Both the position numbers and the translations under genes were made by a program. A stretch of 64,000 nucleotides of DNA from Lepidodermella squamata. Lineage: Eukaryota > Gastrotricha. Location of the stretch: positions 372,001-436,000 of the forward strand of contig JBLDXI010000019.1 of the NCBI GenBank assembly GCA_047495785.1, written 5' to 3'. The notes beneath the pieces were generated by a model. That model searched no databases. It had not been told where the DNA came from and saw only the letters and a program-made list of their open reading frames with translations. Shown piece after piece: positions 10,451 to 20,546 of this stretch (its first letter is position 1; the number at the start of each line of letters is the position of its first letter).

Positions 10451-12699
10451 TCAAGTTTCACAGCGCCCGGTCTCCTCCTCCGCCATGTGCTCATCGTTTT
10501 CTTCTATAACCGAAGCATACCTTTCACGAACTTCTCGACATTTTTCGGTTATCTTGTGCGGTTCAACTCGGAGTCCACTGTGCGACCTAGCTATAGCTTC
10601 CCAGTGATCAAGATGACTCAGGGGTATTACTCCCTCCTTAATCCAATCTGAAAAATAGAAGAAAAATATGAACAATACTACGCAGAGAAGTGCTCACCGA
10701 ACATCGCAGTCATTTTGGAAGCAGGTATCAGGTTAAAGCCATTGTATGCTCTGCGCACGGTCCAGTCAAATGACTTTTCCATTAAATTCGGTTCAGCGTA
10801 GTGTTTGGCCCATTCTTCATTATCATAACTTCGACGAGTTCGAATGAGCTCGATATTAAATTTATCGTATAAAAGCCAGGAAATAGCACTTTTACGCAAA
10901 CCGAGATTTGGAAAGCGATTTCCGAAAGTATCATCTTGCTTATTGTTTTCCTTGACTTTAATAAAGTCGAAGTATTTCAACTCGACAAGCGAAAAATCTC
11001 GATGGGAAAAAGCTGATAGAATTACATCGCGCCATTCTTCTGTCGAAACAATGTTCTCGCGACGCTTAATCTCTCTGTCTACTAAAGAGTGAGCGATGTC
11101 CCCGCGCATGAAAGAATGACCACTGACTAAAAATTTGTGATGTACACGTGACAGGTTGCTATTGGCATTTTTCAAGGCTTTAGAAATTCCCGCGACGACA
11201 AGACAGTTTTTGTTCTGAGAACCACACTGGTCCGACCATAGGAATACCGTTCTAACTTCTTTTGGGATCATTTCGGTTAAAAATTTGTACAGGCATGTCG
11301 CAATTTCCGTCCCTCCTTTTCCGCCCTGATCTTCGTCCCAGATGAATCCGTAGGTTTTTTTCGTGACATTGTCAAAAATAGTTAAAAACCTTGTCAGCCA
11401 TTTTGACCTGTATCCAAATGAGCAACAAGGCGTGGGATAGTTTCTAGCAAGATCAAATTCGCAGCACATTATTTCGCCATATGAATTCCGCGCCAACTCG
11501 ATGTCAGAATCCCGAGATTTCCTTGCAGCATTTTTCTTTGCCAAATGTGCGCGAAACAGTGGATTTTTTTTGCGATGAGTTGGTGAGAACAGTTGCTCGA
11601 ATCTGACGCGAAGTGATATACTTAATCAATTCAGGGGGAGAAAACATTTTTCTTACCTCATACATGTCGGACACCTGTCCGCTTTGGGCATGTAGAAAGA
11701 CAACCGCGGGAAATTCGCTGCGAGTATTGATTTGAAAGTAGTGCAGCGTACCGCTTTAATAGGCTCGGCCGGGCGCTTTTCTCCTGCTCTCAGCTCGTCG
11801 ATTATTTCTCGAGATCGATAATCGGCGACCATTTTTTCGTAGTCAGCCCATTCCTTTGCTTTTTTATCGGCATATTTTTTGTAAAGGGAGAGCTTGCTGT
11901 CGAACCTCCACACATACAGACGTTGGCTTTTTTGTCTGGTGTAATGAGACGGTACTCTAGGCAATGCTCCAATAAAGCGGCAAACTTCGTTTAGCTGACC
12001 TTGAGACGTTCGATTTTGTTTTCCGTGTTTCCCCCTCTGATCAGGTGTCACGCCGGTCGGTTTCACTCTCTTTTTTAAGCTATAATTAACAAACGACGGG
12101 CAAAAATCGAGCGCGGCGTGGAAAAAAGGGCCACAGACAGCGACCAACTCTCCCTTCTCGGACTGAACCGTTGGTTTACCCGATGATAGCGGTAAATAGT
12201 AACTGCATTTGTTTCTTTTCCCCTCGCTTTTTTTAACCAGGACGTAGCGCGCGATGAAAACCTGCTTTGCAGTCGGATCTGGATTGCTGTATAGCGCTTG
12301 CTGTAGATCGGTCAGGGCTTCAAGCGTAAAATTTTCATGGCAGCGCTCTTTACACTTACAGTGTAGTAGTTTTGCTGCTCTTTGCCGAACAAGTCGATGT
12401 TTTCGTACAACTGTGCCTGATTTCTTGCTCGAAATTTGCTCTCTCACGTGGGCTACACCAGCGCGGAGCCTTTCCTTTTCCAGTAAAAACTGGTGATTAG
12501 GACGTCGCCTCTTCGGCCGCAAGTCAGGAAAATCGATTTCGGCTCGAGAGGACAGCAGCGGCTCGTTTCTTGCTGATTCGCCATTCGTGTTGATCTGCAG
12601 GTTCCTTGTTGGTTGCAAGTAATATTCTCCAGTGCGTAAAAACTCGTCAACATCAGCGTTCAATTCCTGCTCATAAGAACTTGACGTGCCAGCCATCAT
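10451..12699 (-). CDS. DDE-type transposase, three exons
   Basis: Modelled as exons 12699-11657, 11602-10698 and 10647-10451, with introns of 54 and 50 bp. The joined frame is 714 codons plus stop. The start is the double ATG at 12699; the frame is open a little further upstream but only with non-ATG codons. A CPTC motif before the first intron suggests a zinc-binding pair. The catalytic region has the family pattern 'CEFDLARN', then 'FLWSDQCGSQNKN', then 'FLVSGHSFMRGD' followed by a conserved E. These look like the D, D and E/D positions of an RNase-H-fold integrase, as in a widespread unnamed animal family with SDxCGGQN and SGHS motifs. Exons are intact with no internal stops, so the gene may be recent and active. 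It acts on DNA in the nucleus. The third exon is basic and acidic with no recognised domain. Confidence 0.85.
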
Positions 12700-13216
12700 A
12701 AGACTAAATGAAAATGGAAGAAGTCCTACTTTGGACAACGCTTTTAATTAGGATCTAGAAAGTGTTATGGATTCGAAAAATTTGCAATTTCGCGCAATGA
12801 AATCGAAATGAAATCGCTTAGGAAAATTTTTAAATAATGAATATGCTAATTCAAGTTTTGTTTGATTTTTTTCGCCCAAAAAATCTAGCTGAAATGGGAT
12901 ACAAAATTTAAATAATATGGACCATAATAATTATAACAAGACATCAAAGGTGCCTCCTGAAAATTACTAGAACAATGCACTTAGCCTAAATAGGACTGCC
13001 CGCGAAACACAAGCGGCGAGAATGGATAACTTATAAATAGGCGATTTATCTCCGGAATCATTTGCAACAATGTTCTTGCGGTGTATGACTTGACCTCTAT
13101 CAGTGTCACAATATCACTCGTTTAGCGTTTATTGCCCGCCGCCTGGCGCCGAGGGTGTAAATAAATCAATGCACCACGTCATTTGTTGTTATGAACGCTC
13201 GCGCGCACTCGCACAT
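12700..13216. other. Right flank of the transposase gene inside the transposon
   Basis: No gene. It should hold the transposase promoter. AT-rich, ending in GC-rich 'cgcgcgcactcgcac' next to the right terminal repeat. Confidence 0.4.
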
Positions 13217-13290
13217 ATGCCATATGTGCGCAATCACTAATATATTGAATTCACTAGGCCCGCCAATTCAAATATTGCGCGACAAGAACG
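13217..13290 (-). repeat. Right terminal inverted repeat
   Basis: Pairs with 7019-7093. Directly followed by the ATAT target duplication. Confidence 0.8.
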
Positions 13291-13294
13291 ATAT

Positions 13295-13480
13295 GGGCTC
13301 AAAAGGTGTATAATTCATCGCCTTATTTGTCGACAGAACCAAAACCAGTTCCTAATTCATTGGCTGATAAAAGTCTGATTTATACTATGGACTATAACAC
13401 TGTGGCTGCGCTGGTGTCTCTTTTATTTGTCCGCTGGTGGCTTGGGGCCATATTAGCTTTCTTTCTGATTAGAAAATAAA
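13295..13480 (+). pseudogene. 3' end of the split copy A1
   Basis: Matches the 3' part and flank of the broken copy at 19517-19700 in the same order ('catcgccttatt', 'gtcgac', 'caaaaccagtt', 'actatgga', 'tataacactgtg', 'tttgtccgctgg'). With 6558-7018 it would form one gene if the transposon were absent. The frame stays open for a while past the join, but the original stop cannot be placed safely. Confidence 0.7.
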
Positions 13481-14403
13481 TGACTTCTTCGGAATCGGAA
13501 TAGATAGTGAATCAATCCGTTGAATTATTCATTTTGCAATCCCTTTTCTGAGTTATCTTTCAATTTCATGTTTGGAGCTGCTCTCCGTTGGGCGCATAGA
13601 AAATCAGGCACATTGTTTTAGAAACGGCATGGAACTGCAATCGGCTTGTCTATTTTTGCTAAGTAACAAATGTCACCATCGATGATGCCCTTTGTTGCCT
13701 TCCTCTTCTTGGCTAGCTTTCGGCCTTCAAAACTCTCACAGAATGGAAAATAGGTTCAGCACATCCTGGCTATGTGCTTTTCGTCAATAAGTGCCACACC
13801 TTTCGAGCCAGCTCTAAATTGGTAATAAAAAATTGAGAGTCACAGAAAAAATAATATTTAAAAGACACAATTCATCGATGTTCAGAATTTCTTGGGAATT
13901 TCCCTCACAGCAATTATTGAACGGGCGAGATTGTCCTACTCATCTTCATCGTCGCTTGATATGAAGCCTCATGACAATTCTGCTTCATTAGAATGAGCAT
14001 GTTAGAAAAGCGTGATTTGTGTTATTTTTTTAAAGAGAAAGAATCTTATTTTTGTCGGGCTCATGAATCGAATTAATGCGATCAGCTCATAAATTGTCCG
14101 TCACGTGGCACGTGGCGCAGAGATTCTTGTTAAGGAAGATTAAGGCTTTCGGGTACGTCTCATGCTTCATTCGGCTGATAACAATTTGATGAATGGCCTA
14201 TTCAATGGCTAGAATCGTGTCTGTTTCAGAACCTCAGACATAGTCTTTCGATATATTTAACCGATGACCAGTAAAAAATTATCGTTTGAAGTTTAACGGC
14301 ACCAAATTACAGCAGTTATGATTCATTGTTTTGGCAAGACGAATTATGCCGAATCTAATTGAATACGTGGTTGAGCATAGTGGATTACATGCGCCGGGAA
14401 GTG
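13481..14403. repeat. Duplicated intergenic block before A2
   Basis: Much of it recurs before A3 (about 15560-16040). For example 'tgcaatcggcttgtctattt' matches 'attgtaatcggcttatctatt', and 'gcatagtggatta' matches 'agtatagtggatt'. So the spacer was duplicated along with the gene. No separate gene seen. Confidence 0.55.
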
Positions 14404-14660
14404 TTCAATAAACCCGCCCACAGTTAAACAAAGCTATTATCTAAAAGCGTTACGAAATGTCTTGAAACATAATAAAACCAAACACGAATGAAAAACACCG
14501 GTCGCTGTGAAATTAACGTGCAAACTTCCTGTAATATACCCATACGAAATTTTAGAAACTTGACAACACATATGAGCGAGAGTTTCTCAATTTTATTCAT
14601 CAACAGACCTACTGCATCCGATAATCTAGAATTTGCTTTTTCTAAACATCATCCTTGATA
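14404..14660 (+). promoter_or_regulatory. Upstream module of subgroup A (copy 2)
   Basis: Repeats the 'aaacccgcccacagttaaac' block found at 6322 and 16046, with the same downstream words 'attatctaaaagcgtta' and 'gaaatgtctt'. Confidence 0.5.
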
Positions 14661-15281
14661 ATGTATACAGTCCTAAATGAAAACTCAAATGAAGAATCAA
14701 ATACAACTGATCACCCGCCGACCTACAACCAAGCAGTTCCGCATAGTGGAAATGGCGCTGAGTTAGCAAATGAAGGATCAAATACAACTGTTCCTCCGCC
14801 GTCATACCACGAAGCAGTTCCTCATGCTGAAGTTGCTGGTTTCGCCGATCCAAGGAAGGAAAATATTGGTAGGCAAAGTTACGTGCCAGCGCCTAGAATG
14901 AACAGTGCAGCTTTCGATGTTGTCACCTCTCAACCGCAGGCTATCATCATCATGGCTCCACGAGTATCATTCGATGAATCAACCAATCGCCTCATGAAAG
15001 CAGCATTATGGTTGTCAGTCATTTCACTGTTCTGTGGATGTTTGTTACTATCGATTCCCGCCTTCATGTGCTATCGCTCAACGAGTCGAAGTCCGCAAGC
15101 TACGAGCAGAAAATCACGAGGTAGCTACATTTGTTCGATAGTGACATCAACGATATCAATAGTTGTCGGTATTGTCGCCACTGTAATTATCATATGGGCG
15201 AGAGTGGCTTCGTTTGATTCATCTGCTACTTCAGCACCTGCTACTTACTACGGGTCTGGTTCATACTATTACGGAAGGTAA
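14661..15281 (+). CDS. Two-TM PPxY protein A2 (dispanin/CD225-like layout)
   Basis: 206 residues from the ATG at 14661 in a single exon. The N-terminus holds two copies of a repeat with WW-ligand-like motifs, PPTYNQAVPH and PPPSYHEAVPH. Then comes the family signature ending 'FDESTNRL', a hydrophobic segment at about residues 111-137 (CGCLLLSIPAFMCY), a basic loop (SRSPQATSRKSRG) and a second segment at about 155-180 (YICSIVTSTISIVVGIV). A short Tyr/Gly/Ser tail follows. Seen: proline-rich cytosolic N-terminus plus a membrane hairpin. Known: PPxY motifs bind WW domains of Nedd4-type ligases, and dispanins sit in endosomal or plasma membranes. The match to CD225 itself is weak. This is the intact reference copy for the split A1 gene. 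Confidence 0.75.
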   Translation: MYTVLNENSNEESNTTDHPPTYNQAVPHSGNGAELANEGSNTTVPPPSYHEAVPHAEVAGFADPRKENIGRQSYVPAPRMNSAAFDVVTSQPQAIIIMAPRVSFDESTNRLMKAALWLSVISLFCGCLLLSIPAFMCYRSTSRSPQATSRKSRGSYICSIVTSTISIVVGIVATVIIIWARVASFDSSATSAPATYYGSGSYYYGR

Positions 15282-16041
15282 CACTGTGACTGTCCAGAAT
15301 GGGAAAATATTATAAATTAATCCTGCGTTCAATCAAGTCTCTTTTAAATAAGTTTGATAAGGCATTCTTGCCAAGTTCTCAGTGTTACTAAGGATTCGAT
15401 CTGCATCACCACTTGTATAGCCAGTAGATTTTTAGCTAAAGTGCATCTATAAATATAACAACAATGTGTATCTGTACTATAGCTCGTAGAGTTCTCAAAT
15501 ATTGTGTGTCGTAGCGCAAAGAGTTAGATTCTATCTGCGTCTCAATTTGTTTATTCAATAAAACATGCGTTCTTCTCTGTGAGTTATTTTTTTTAATTTT
15601 TGAAGCTGCTCATTGCTGGACGTACATGTATACAGGCTCATTTGAATACGGTAGGGAATTGTAATCGGCTTATCTATTCTTGCAATAGTAACACATTTCA
15701 TTCTTGTTGATGCCGTGGTGTTCCGGCGACATTTTTTGGCAAATAAAAGTACAATTATTCGTAACGAAGGCAATCCAGCCCCCAGTCTCCATAAAGAAAT
15801 GCTGAAAGAAAACGTAGCTACGCACGCACTAATGATTCATCGCTAGCACTTCAGCAATTAGATGCATGTGCACTAATCGAGGGAGCAAGCATATCGGACT
15901 GAGGATTGTTGTTGGACGTGCATGTTGGTGTTATGCTTCTTCGACCTCAGTATCCACTACAGCAATGTACCAGCAATGACATGGCGCTGAGAATGGCGCG
16001 CGTGAGTATAGTGGATTCAAGTTTTATATGAGGATAATTAT
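15282..16041. repeat. Duplicated intergenic block before A3
   Basis: 3' flank of A2 followed by sequence related to 13560-14400. No gene. A possible polyadenylation signal 'aataaaa' lies near 15556. Confidence 0.5.
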
Positions 16042-16558
16042 TTACTAAACCGGCCCACACTTAAGCAAAGAATTATCCGAAAGCGTTGAGAAATACCTTT
16101 AAACATAATAAAATGCATATGAGTGAAACCTTGTCGCTGTATATTTGACGCTTGAACTCCCTATACCTACTACAAGTTTTTCTTTTGCATTTTAATTTTT
16201 TCAAAGCTAAATTTTACCAGCGACGCTGGCTAAGTGCCCAGTTCTGCCTGCCTATTCATTTTCTCTGCTGTTATTTTGCACCAGCATATGGGGCATCAGC
16301 AACTAATGAATAAAAATAAGCAGAAGCTGCTTACGAAAAATTTGGAGAATTAAAAAATGAATAGGCAGAAAAAAGTGGGCACGTGAAAGACAGCGCTATG
16401 ACATTTATTTTGACCAAAATGAAAATAGAATATGGAAGACGTATACCCACACGAAATTTTTTTAAAGCCCACGGCACGATACGCGAGATTTCTTGATATT
16501 TTTCATAACCATAGTTACTGAATCCTATAACCTAGAGTTAAATTTCTAAACATCTGGG
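16042..16558 (+). promoter_or_regulatory. Upstream module of subgroup A (copy 3)
   Basis: Carries the same conserved block ('ctaaaccggcccacactta', 'agaattatccgaaagcgtt'), then about 350 bp not shared with A2, partly inserted around 16190-16400. Confidence 0.45.
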
Positions 16559-17026
16559 ATGATAACTGCAATCTCGAAAGAAAATGCATATGATGGATCA
16601 AACAAAACCGATGTCCCGCCGTCGGACCACCAAGCAGTTCCACATGCAAATGGCACTGGGTTCGCCAATCCCTGGAAGGAAAATATTGGTATGCCAAGTT
16701 ACGCGCCAGCGACAGGAATGAACTGTGCAGTTGTCGAACCGCAGGCTGTTATCATCATGACTCCACGAGTTTCATTCGATGAATCCACAGATCGCCTCCG
16801 GAAAGTAGCACGTTGGATTTCAGTCTTTTCGCTGATCCTGGGATGTTTGTTTCTATCGATTCCCGCCTGGTGGTGCTATCGCCAAAAGAATCGAAGATCG
16901 GAAGCTACGAGCAGAAAATCGCGGGGCACCTATATTTTAGTAATAGCGACGTCGGCGATATCAATCGTTATGGGCTTATCCTCCGTTGCAGTCCTCATAT
17001 GGTTGAGGATTGTTGACTTAATCTGA
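16559..17026 (+). CDS. Two-TM PPxY-type protein A3, short N-terminus
   Basis: 155 residues, single exon, ATG at 16559. Same C-terminal half as A2: 'VSFDESTDRLRKVARWISV', membrane segment about 81-107, basic loop with 'SRKSRG', second segment about 125-150. There is only one N-terminal repeat, and its motif has decayed from PPSY to PPSD, so the WW-ligand tyrosine is gone. The tail is very short. Intact frame and co-duplicated upstream module suggest expression. Confidence 0.7.
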   Translation: MITAISKENAYDGSNKTDVPPSDHQAVPHANGTGFANPWKENIGMPSYAPATGMNCAVVEPQAVIIMTPRVSFDESTDRLRKVARWISVFSLILGCLFLSIPAWWCYRQKNRRSEATSRKSRGTYILVIATSAISIVMGLSSVAVLIWLRIVDLI

Positions 17027-17249
17027 ATCTAAATGAATTTTCGGAATCTGAATAGATTGTATATGAAATCAAGCGTAAAATTGTTTGTGTGTTATTTTTA
17101 ATTTTTAATTTTAGGAGCTGCCTAATCACCAGTGGCGTAACTAGGTCTACCAAACTGGGTGGCAAGCCTTGGGGCCAGCACGTCTTTTCTACGTATTTGC
17201 GGCCCCGAATTTTTCAGACCAAAGGGCCCCCCCCCCCCCCCTGTGGTAC
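17027..17249. repeat. Spacer with a hAT-like repeat end and a poly-C tract
   Basis: 'cagtggcgtaactagg' at 17130 resembles the terminus of many animal hAT-type repeats. It runs into a C homopolymer of about 17 bp near 17225-17241. The opposite end was not found, so it is probably truncated. Classification is by memory of such ends and is weak. Confidence 0.3.
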
Positions 17250-18414
17250 CGCACGAAATCATCAGAAATCGCTATGGAGGTCAAGGTCAGTTAACGCCAA
17301 AAACGCCAAAATCATCATACTTGCTCATACTACGAGAATAGAAAAAGTAGAGCATTTGATAAAGAAAGACATAATATAGCAGCACGACATTAAACCATTT
17401 GCTACACAATTCTGAATGCGCAGAACATTTGTCCCACACCTTTTTTGTTATTTGGGAACACTGATGTGAAAGCCTAGCAGCAATGATGAGTCGCGTGCTT
17501 GGAAAAATGAATTTATATCGCTGGGAAGAATTGTCATAACCTTTGTACTTAGTACGTGAGTCATTTCGCCCCTCAGAGCAGATGAGTTTCTGCGTATGTG
17601 GGTTGTTTGGCGCATAACTATTTTCTTCGAGGAAGAAAAACCTGCCGAATCCTAGTCAATCCTGCGCCACGATCGGCAGTGATAGATTCCAGTGAAACTG
17701 TTATTCGTGAAAAGCTGCCAAAGAACCCCATAATTTTGATTCAGAGCGATAGAACGCTCTTAGATCTAAATTTTCCTGTAAGAATTGATTTTTTATGATT
17801 TCGTGGAATTTTTTGAAAAAAAATGAAGAAACAGTAGCCAGACGATTTCTATGAAACCAGATGAATCTATGTGAACTATCGTGATTGAAACTTTCAGTCA
17901 AATTAGAAACTGATATCAGGAGTCCTTAGCTTAGCATACAGGTGCGAATTTTCCGACCAGTCCTTGTATTTTCGAAATTCGATTGTTTTGCTTGGCTGAT
18001 GAAGTATTTGTGGCCGTGAAAGGGTTTTAATGTTCCGCGAACATTTGTTTTTTGAATATTTTTTTTAATTTTTTGAAACGCTACGCCAACCATTTTATTA
18101 CTTTTCATTCGGACGGTCTCACTTGTCAGAAACAACCCACGCATGGCACGTCAAATGCAGTTAAGCATTATTTTCATCTTAATGCGTTAGCAATTTTCGT
18201 TAAGATTAAACACTCACGAATGATTAATACCCGGTCGCTGTAGCATCCGGAATTATCTTCCTATCTCAGGTAGAGGCTAAAAGAAGACGAAACGTGATAA
18301 TTGTTAAATTATTTAGGCCTCCCCTTGGTGAATAATCAATAGAATTCCACTAAGATCTTAGGAGTTCAGTATGAACTGTCAAATGTTTTGTCTTTTGCCC
18401 AACCATTTAGGAAA
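17250..18414 (+). repeat. Subgroup B upstream block, copy 1 (no insertion)
   Basis: Starts 'ccgcacgaaatcatcaga' and runs to the B1 start codon. It is duplicated in the same orientation at 20776-21127 plus 23150-23852, and inverted at 56478-57330 plus 59196-59780. It serves as the empty-site reference for insertions in the other copies. The sequence just before the start, 'aaccatttaggaaaATG', is shared by all three B genes and looks like a splice or trans-splice acceptor. No gene of its own. Confidence 0.7.
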
Positions 18415-19101
18415 ATGCTTACAGCCTTGAATGAAAACTCAAATGAAGGATCAAATGCAACTGATTCTAACCGAGCAGTTCCACAAGGTAAAAATGGCGC
18501 TGGGTTTGCAAATGATGGATCAAGTACAGCAACTGATCTCCCACCGTCACACGATCAAGCACATGATGAAAATGTGTCCGCTGGGTTAGCCAATCCAAGG
18601 CAGGTAAATAATGGTATGCAAAATTCTTGGCCAGCGACAGTGATGAACGATGCAGTTATCGAGGTTGTAGAAGCCCGACCGCAGGCAACCTTCATCATGG
18701 CTCCACGAAGTTCCTTCGATGAATCTACCAATCGCTTAAGAAGAGCAGCAGGTTGTATGGCTCGCTTTGCTATGTTTCTTGGTTATGTGCCGCTGTCAAT
18801 TCCTGCTTGGGTATGCTATAGTCTAAAGAACCAAAGTATAGAGGCTAATAGCAGAAAAGCAAGAGGTACCTACGTATGCTCGATAGTGACATCATCGATA
18901 TCTATTGTCCTGTGCATTTTTATCGTTGCAATTTTTATTTCATGGGTGGATTCAAATGTGAAATCGAACTCATCTTCGTTATTGTCCAATTCTGCATCTT
19001 CCTATGAGCATCATATTCATGCGCCACACTCAGGGCATTCAAGCGAAGAAACAAATGACGAGCATGAAGAATTTGCTGAACATTTCAGTGCTGTAGAATG
19101 A
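18415..19101 (+). CDS. Two-TM PPxY-family protein B1
   Basis: 228 residues from ATG 18415, aligned with the starts of B2 and B3 (MxTxLNENSNEGS). Only remnants of the N-terminal proline motifs remain (TDLPPSHDQA). The signature 'MAPRSSFDESTNRLRRAAG' is followed by membrane segments at about residues 115-140 and 158-185, with 'CSIVTSSISIVL' in the second. The tail is long and rich in Ser, His and Glu (HHIHAPHSGHSSEE), shared with B3 and absent from B2. Function unknown. Single exon; the 'tttag' just upstream of the ATG may be an acceptor for a 5' UTR intron or a spliced leader. Confidence 0.7.
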   Translation: MLTALNENSNEGSNATDSNRAVPQGKNGAGFANDGSSTATDLPPSHDQAHDENVSAGLANPRQVNNGMQNSWPATVMNDAVIEVVEARPQATFIMAPRSSFDESTNRLRRAAGCMARFAMFLGYVPLSIPAWVCYSLKNQSIEANSRKARGTYVCSIVTSSISIVLCIFIVAIFISWVDSNVKSNSSSLLSNSASSYEHHIHAPHSGHSSEETNDEHEEFAEHFSAVE

Positions 19102-19316
19102 TAGAGCAGGCTGAAATTCATGACCCACCCAACCACTTTGTATGCACTATTTTCTTTGTCTGATTTTCCGTTTGTCGTTCAAGTTCAAGATAATCATAAA
19201 ATTGAAAAATTCGGATTGAGAATAAGGCTAATAACGAATTTCATTTCATTCGCCTCCATTGCGCCACCCGGACGGCGCCGTTGGCGGAGTTTCGTTGATT
19301 CGCAACACTTCTGGCA

Positions 19317-19551
19317 TAAAGATCGCCTCAGGATAGCAGCATGTTGGATGGCGTGCATCTCGACGTTTATGGGAGCGGTATTATCGATTGCCGCTTGGTT
19401 ATACTATCGCCAAAAGAATCGAAGCAGGGTGCGATCTTGGATCTCAGAGCTAACAGGTATTTTATCAATCGTAACTCGTAACGTCCGCAATATCAACCGC
19501 TTTGGACACTTCCGCCGCTATATTTGTCACATGGGTGGCGAGATTGTCTAA
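19317..19551 (+). pseudogene. Truncated, frameshifted subgroup A copy
   Basis: Starts abruptly at the equivalent of 'RLRIAACWM' of A1; everything N-terminal is missing. A 7-bp tandem duplication 'tcgtaac' (19469-19475 and 19476-19482) shifts the frame inside the second membrane segment. Without it the segment would read in frame like A1. The open frame that begins at 19120 joins unrelated sequence to the remnant. Its 3' flank matches 13295-13480. Confidence 0.8.
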
Positions 19552-19914
19552 TCATCGCCTTATTCGTCGACTGACCCAAAACCAGTTTATAACTCATTGT
19601 CTAATAAAATTTTGACTTTTACTATGGATTATAACACTGTGATTGTGTTGTTTCCTCTTCTGTTTGTCCGCTGGAGGCTAGGGGCTAATTTAGCTAATAA
19701 ATGAATCCTTTACATTGTTTGATAAGTCATTTTTGTTATCTTTTTTCTGCGTTATAAACAAATCCGTCTTGGCCAGTGTTTAGCCAGACAATTCAAATTC
19801 AAAATTTCAGTATGTAACGTGTAACGGATAATGATAAAATGAAGCTTGATGAAACCAAAGTATACGACAAGTTTATAATTCATTATTCACTTTTTTGGCA
19901 AGATGACTTGATTG

Positions 19915-20300
19915 CGAGAATGCGCCTGGAATGAACGGTGTAGCTTTCGAAGTTGTAACCTCTCAACCGCAGGCTATCATCATCATGACTCCTTAGGTTT
20001 CATTCGACAAATCAACCGATCACCTCAGGAAAGCAGCATGTTGGTTGTCAATAATTTCGCTGTTCTTTGGATGTTTGTTATACTAGCGATTCCCGCCTTT
20101 AAGTGCTATCGCTCAGCGAGTCGAAGTTCGCAAGCTACGAGCAGAAAATCGCGGGGTTGCTACATACGCTCGATAGTGACCTCAGTGATATCAATAGTAA
20201 TCGGCATTTTCGCCACTGTATTTATCTTATATTCGCAGTGGCTTCATTCTCTTCACCTGACCTATAACCTGCTACTTACTACGGAGGGTAACAATATGGC
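19915..20300 (+). pseudogene. Truncated subgroup A copy with stop and frameshift
   Basis: Closest to A2. It begins near 'APGMNGVAFEVVTSQPQAII', has CGA turned to TAG after 'IIIMTP', and a 2-bp insertion in 'ttgttatactagcgattccc' where A2 has 'ttgttactatcgattccc'. The second membrane segment is still recognisable (SIVTSVISIVIGIFATVFI). Confidence 0.8.
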
Positions 20301-20454
20301 TGTGCGGGAACGGAAAACATTACCGTAAATTGGGGCAAAATGGGCGCGGGAAAAAAATTATCCCCTGTTTTTTCGCATTTTTACACGTTTCAGAGGGTCC
20401 TGATTCCGATTTTATAGGAAGCTCATTTTGCCCCAGGTTTGGGTTGTTAATATT

Positions 20455-20546
20455 TAGTGATTGTGAGGGTTGAATTGTCGAGTGGTTGTGATGCGTCATC
20501 AGAACTTGAGTGATCTGATGACCGACGGTTCGAATCCTCATAAAGC
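20455..20546 (+). other. tRNA-like remnant with A- and B-box sequences
   Basis: 'tgtcgagtggtt' (20477-20488) resembles the Leu/Ser A box, 'ggttcgaatcc' (20527-20537) is a perfect B box, and an 8-bp stem 'tcatcaga/tctgatga' lies between. The T stem and a 7-base anticodon loop do not form, so it is not a working tRNA. A T-run follows directly. It could be the head of a tRNA-derived SINE. Confidence 0.25.

Larger units (their letters stand above)
7019..13290. mobile_element. 6.27-kb DNA transposon with DDE-type transposase, inserted in copy A1
   Basis: The ends are imperfect inverted repeats of about 75 bp. The outermost 26 bp are identical, beginning 'cgttcttgtcgcgcaatatt', at 7019-7093 and 13217-13290. 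The insertion is flanked by ATAT at 7015-7018 and 13291-13294. Removing the element and one ATAT restores the join seen in the intact paralogue at 15188 ('atcatatggg'). It carries a spliced transposase gene on the minus strand (10451-12699) and a long gene-poor left half. A 4-bp target duplication with this kind of transposase would fit the Sola superfamily, which is an untested inference. Confidence 0.85.

Noticed and set aside
12700-12738. Longer transposase start at 12738
   Set aside because: The frame extends upstream only with non-ATG codons; the tandem ATG at 12694-12699 is the first credible start.
14655-14660. Start of A2 at 14655
   Set aside because: That codon is TTG; the ATG at 14661 aligns with the starts of paralogues.
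17224-17242. Poly-C tract as a functional quadruplex
   Set aside because: A single homopolymer run next to a repeat end is better explained by slippage; no further evidence.
19120-19551. Intact 143-residue gene
   Set aside because: Only the second half is homologous to the family, it begins mid-domain and is frameshifted by a 7-bp duplication.
20455-20546. Functional tRNA-Leu or tRNA-Ser
   Set aside because: B box is perfect but the T stem, acceptor pairing in register and a 7-base anticodon loop do not form.
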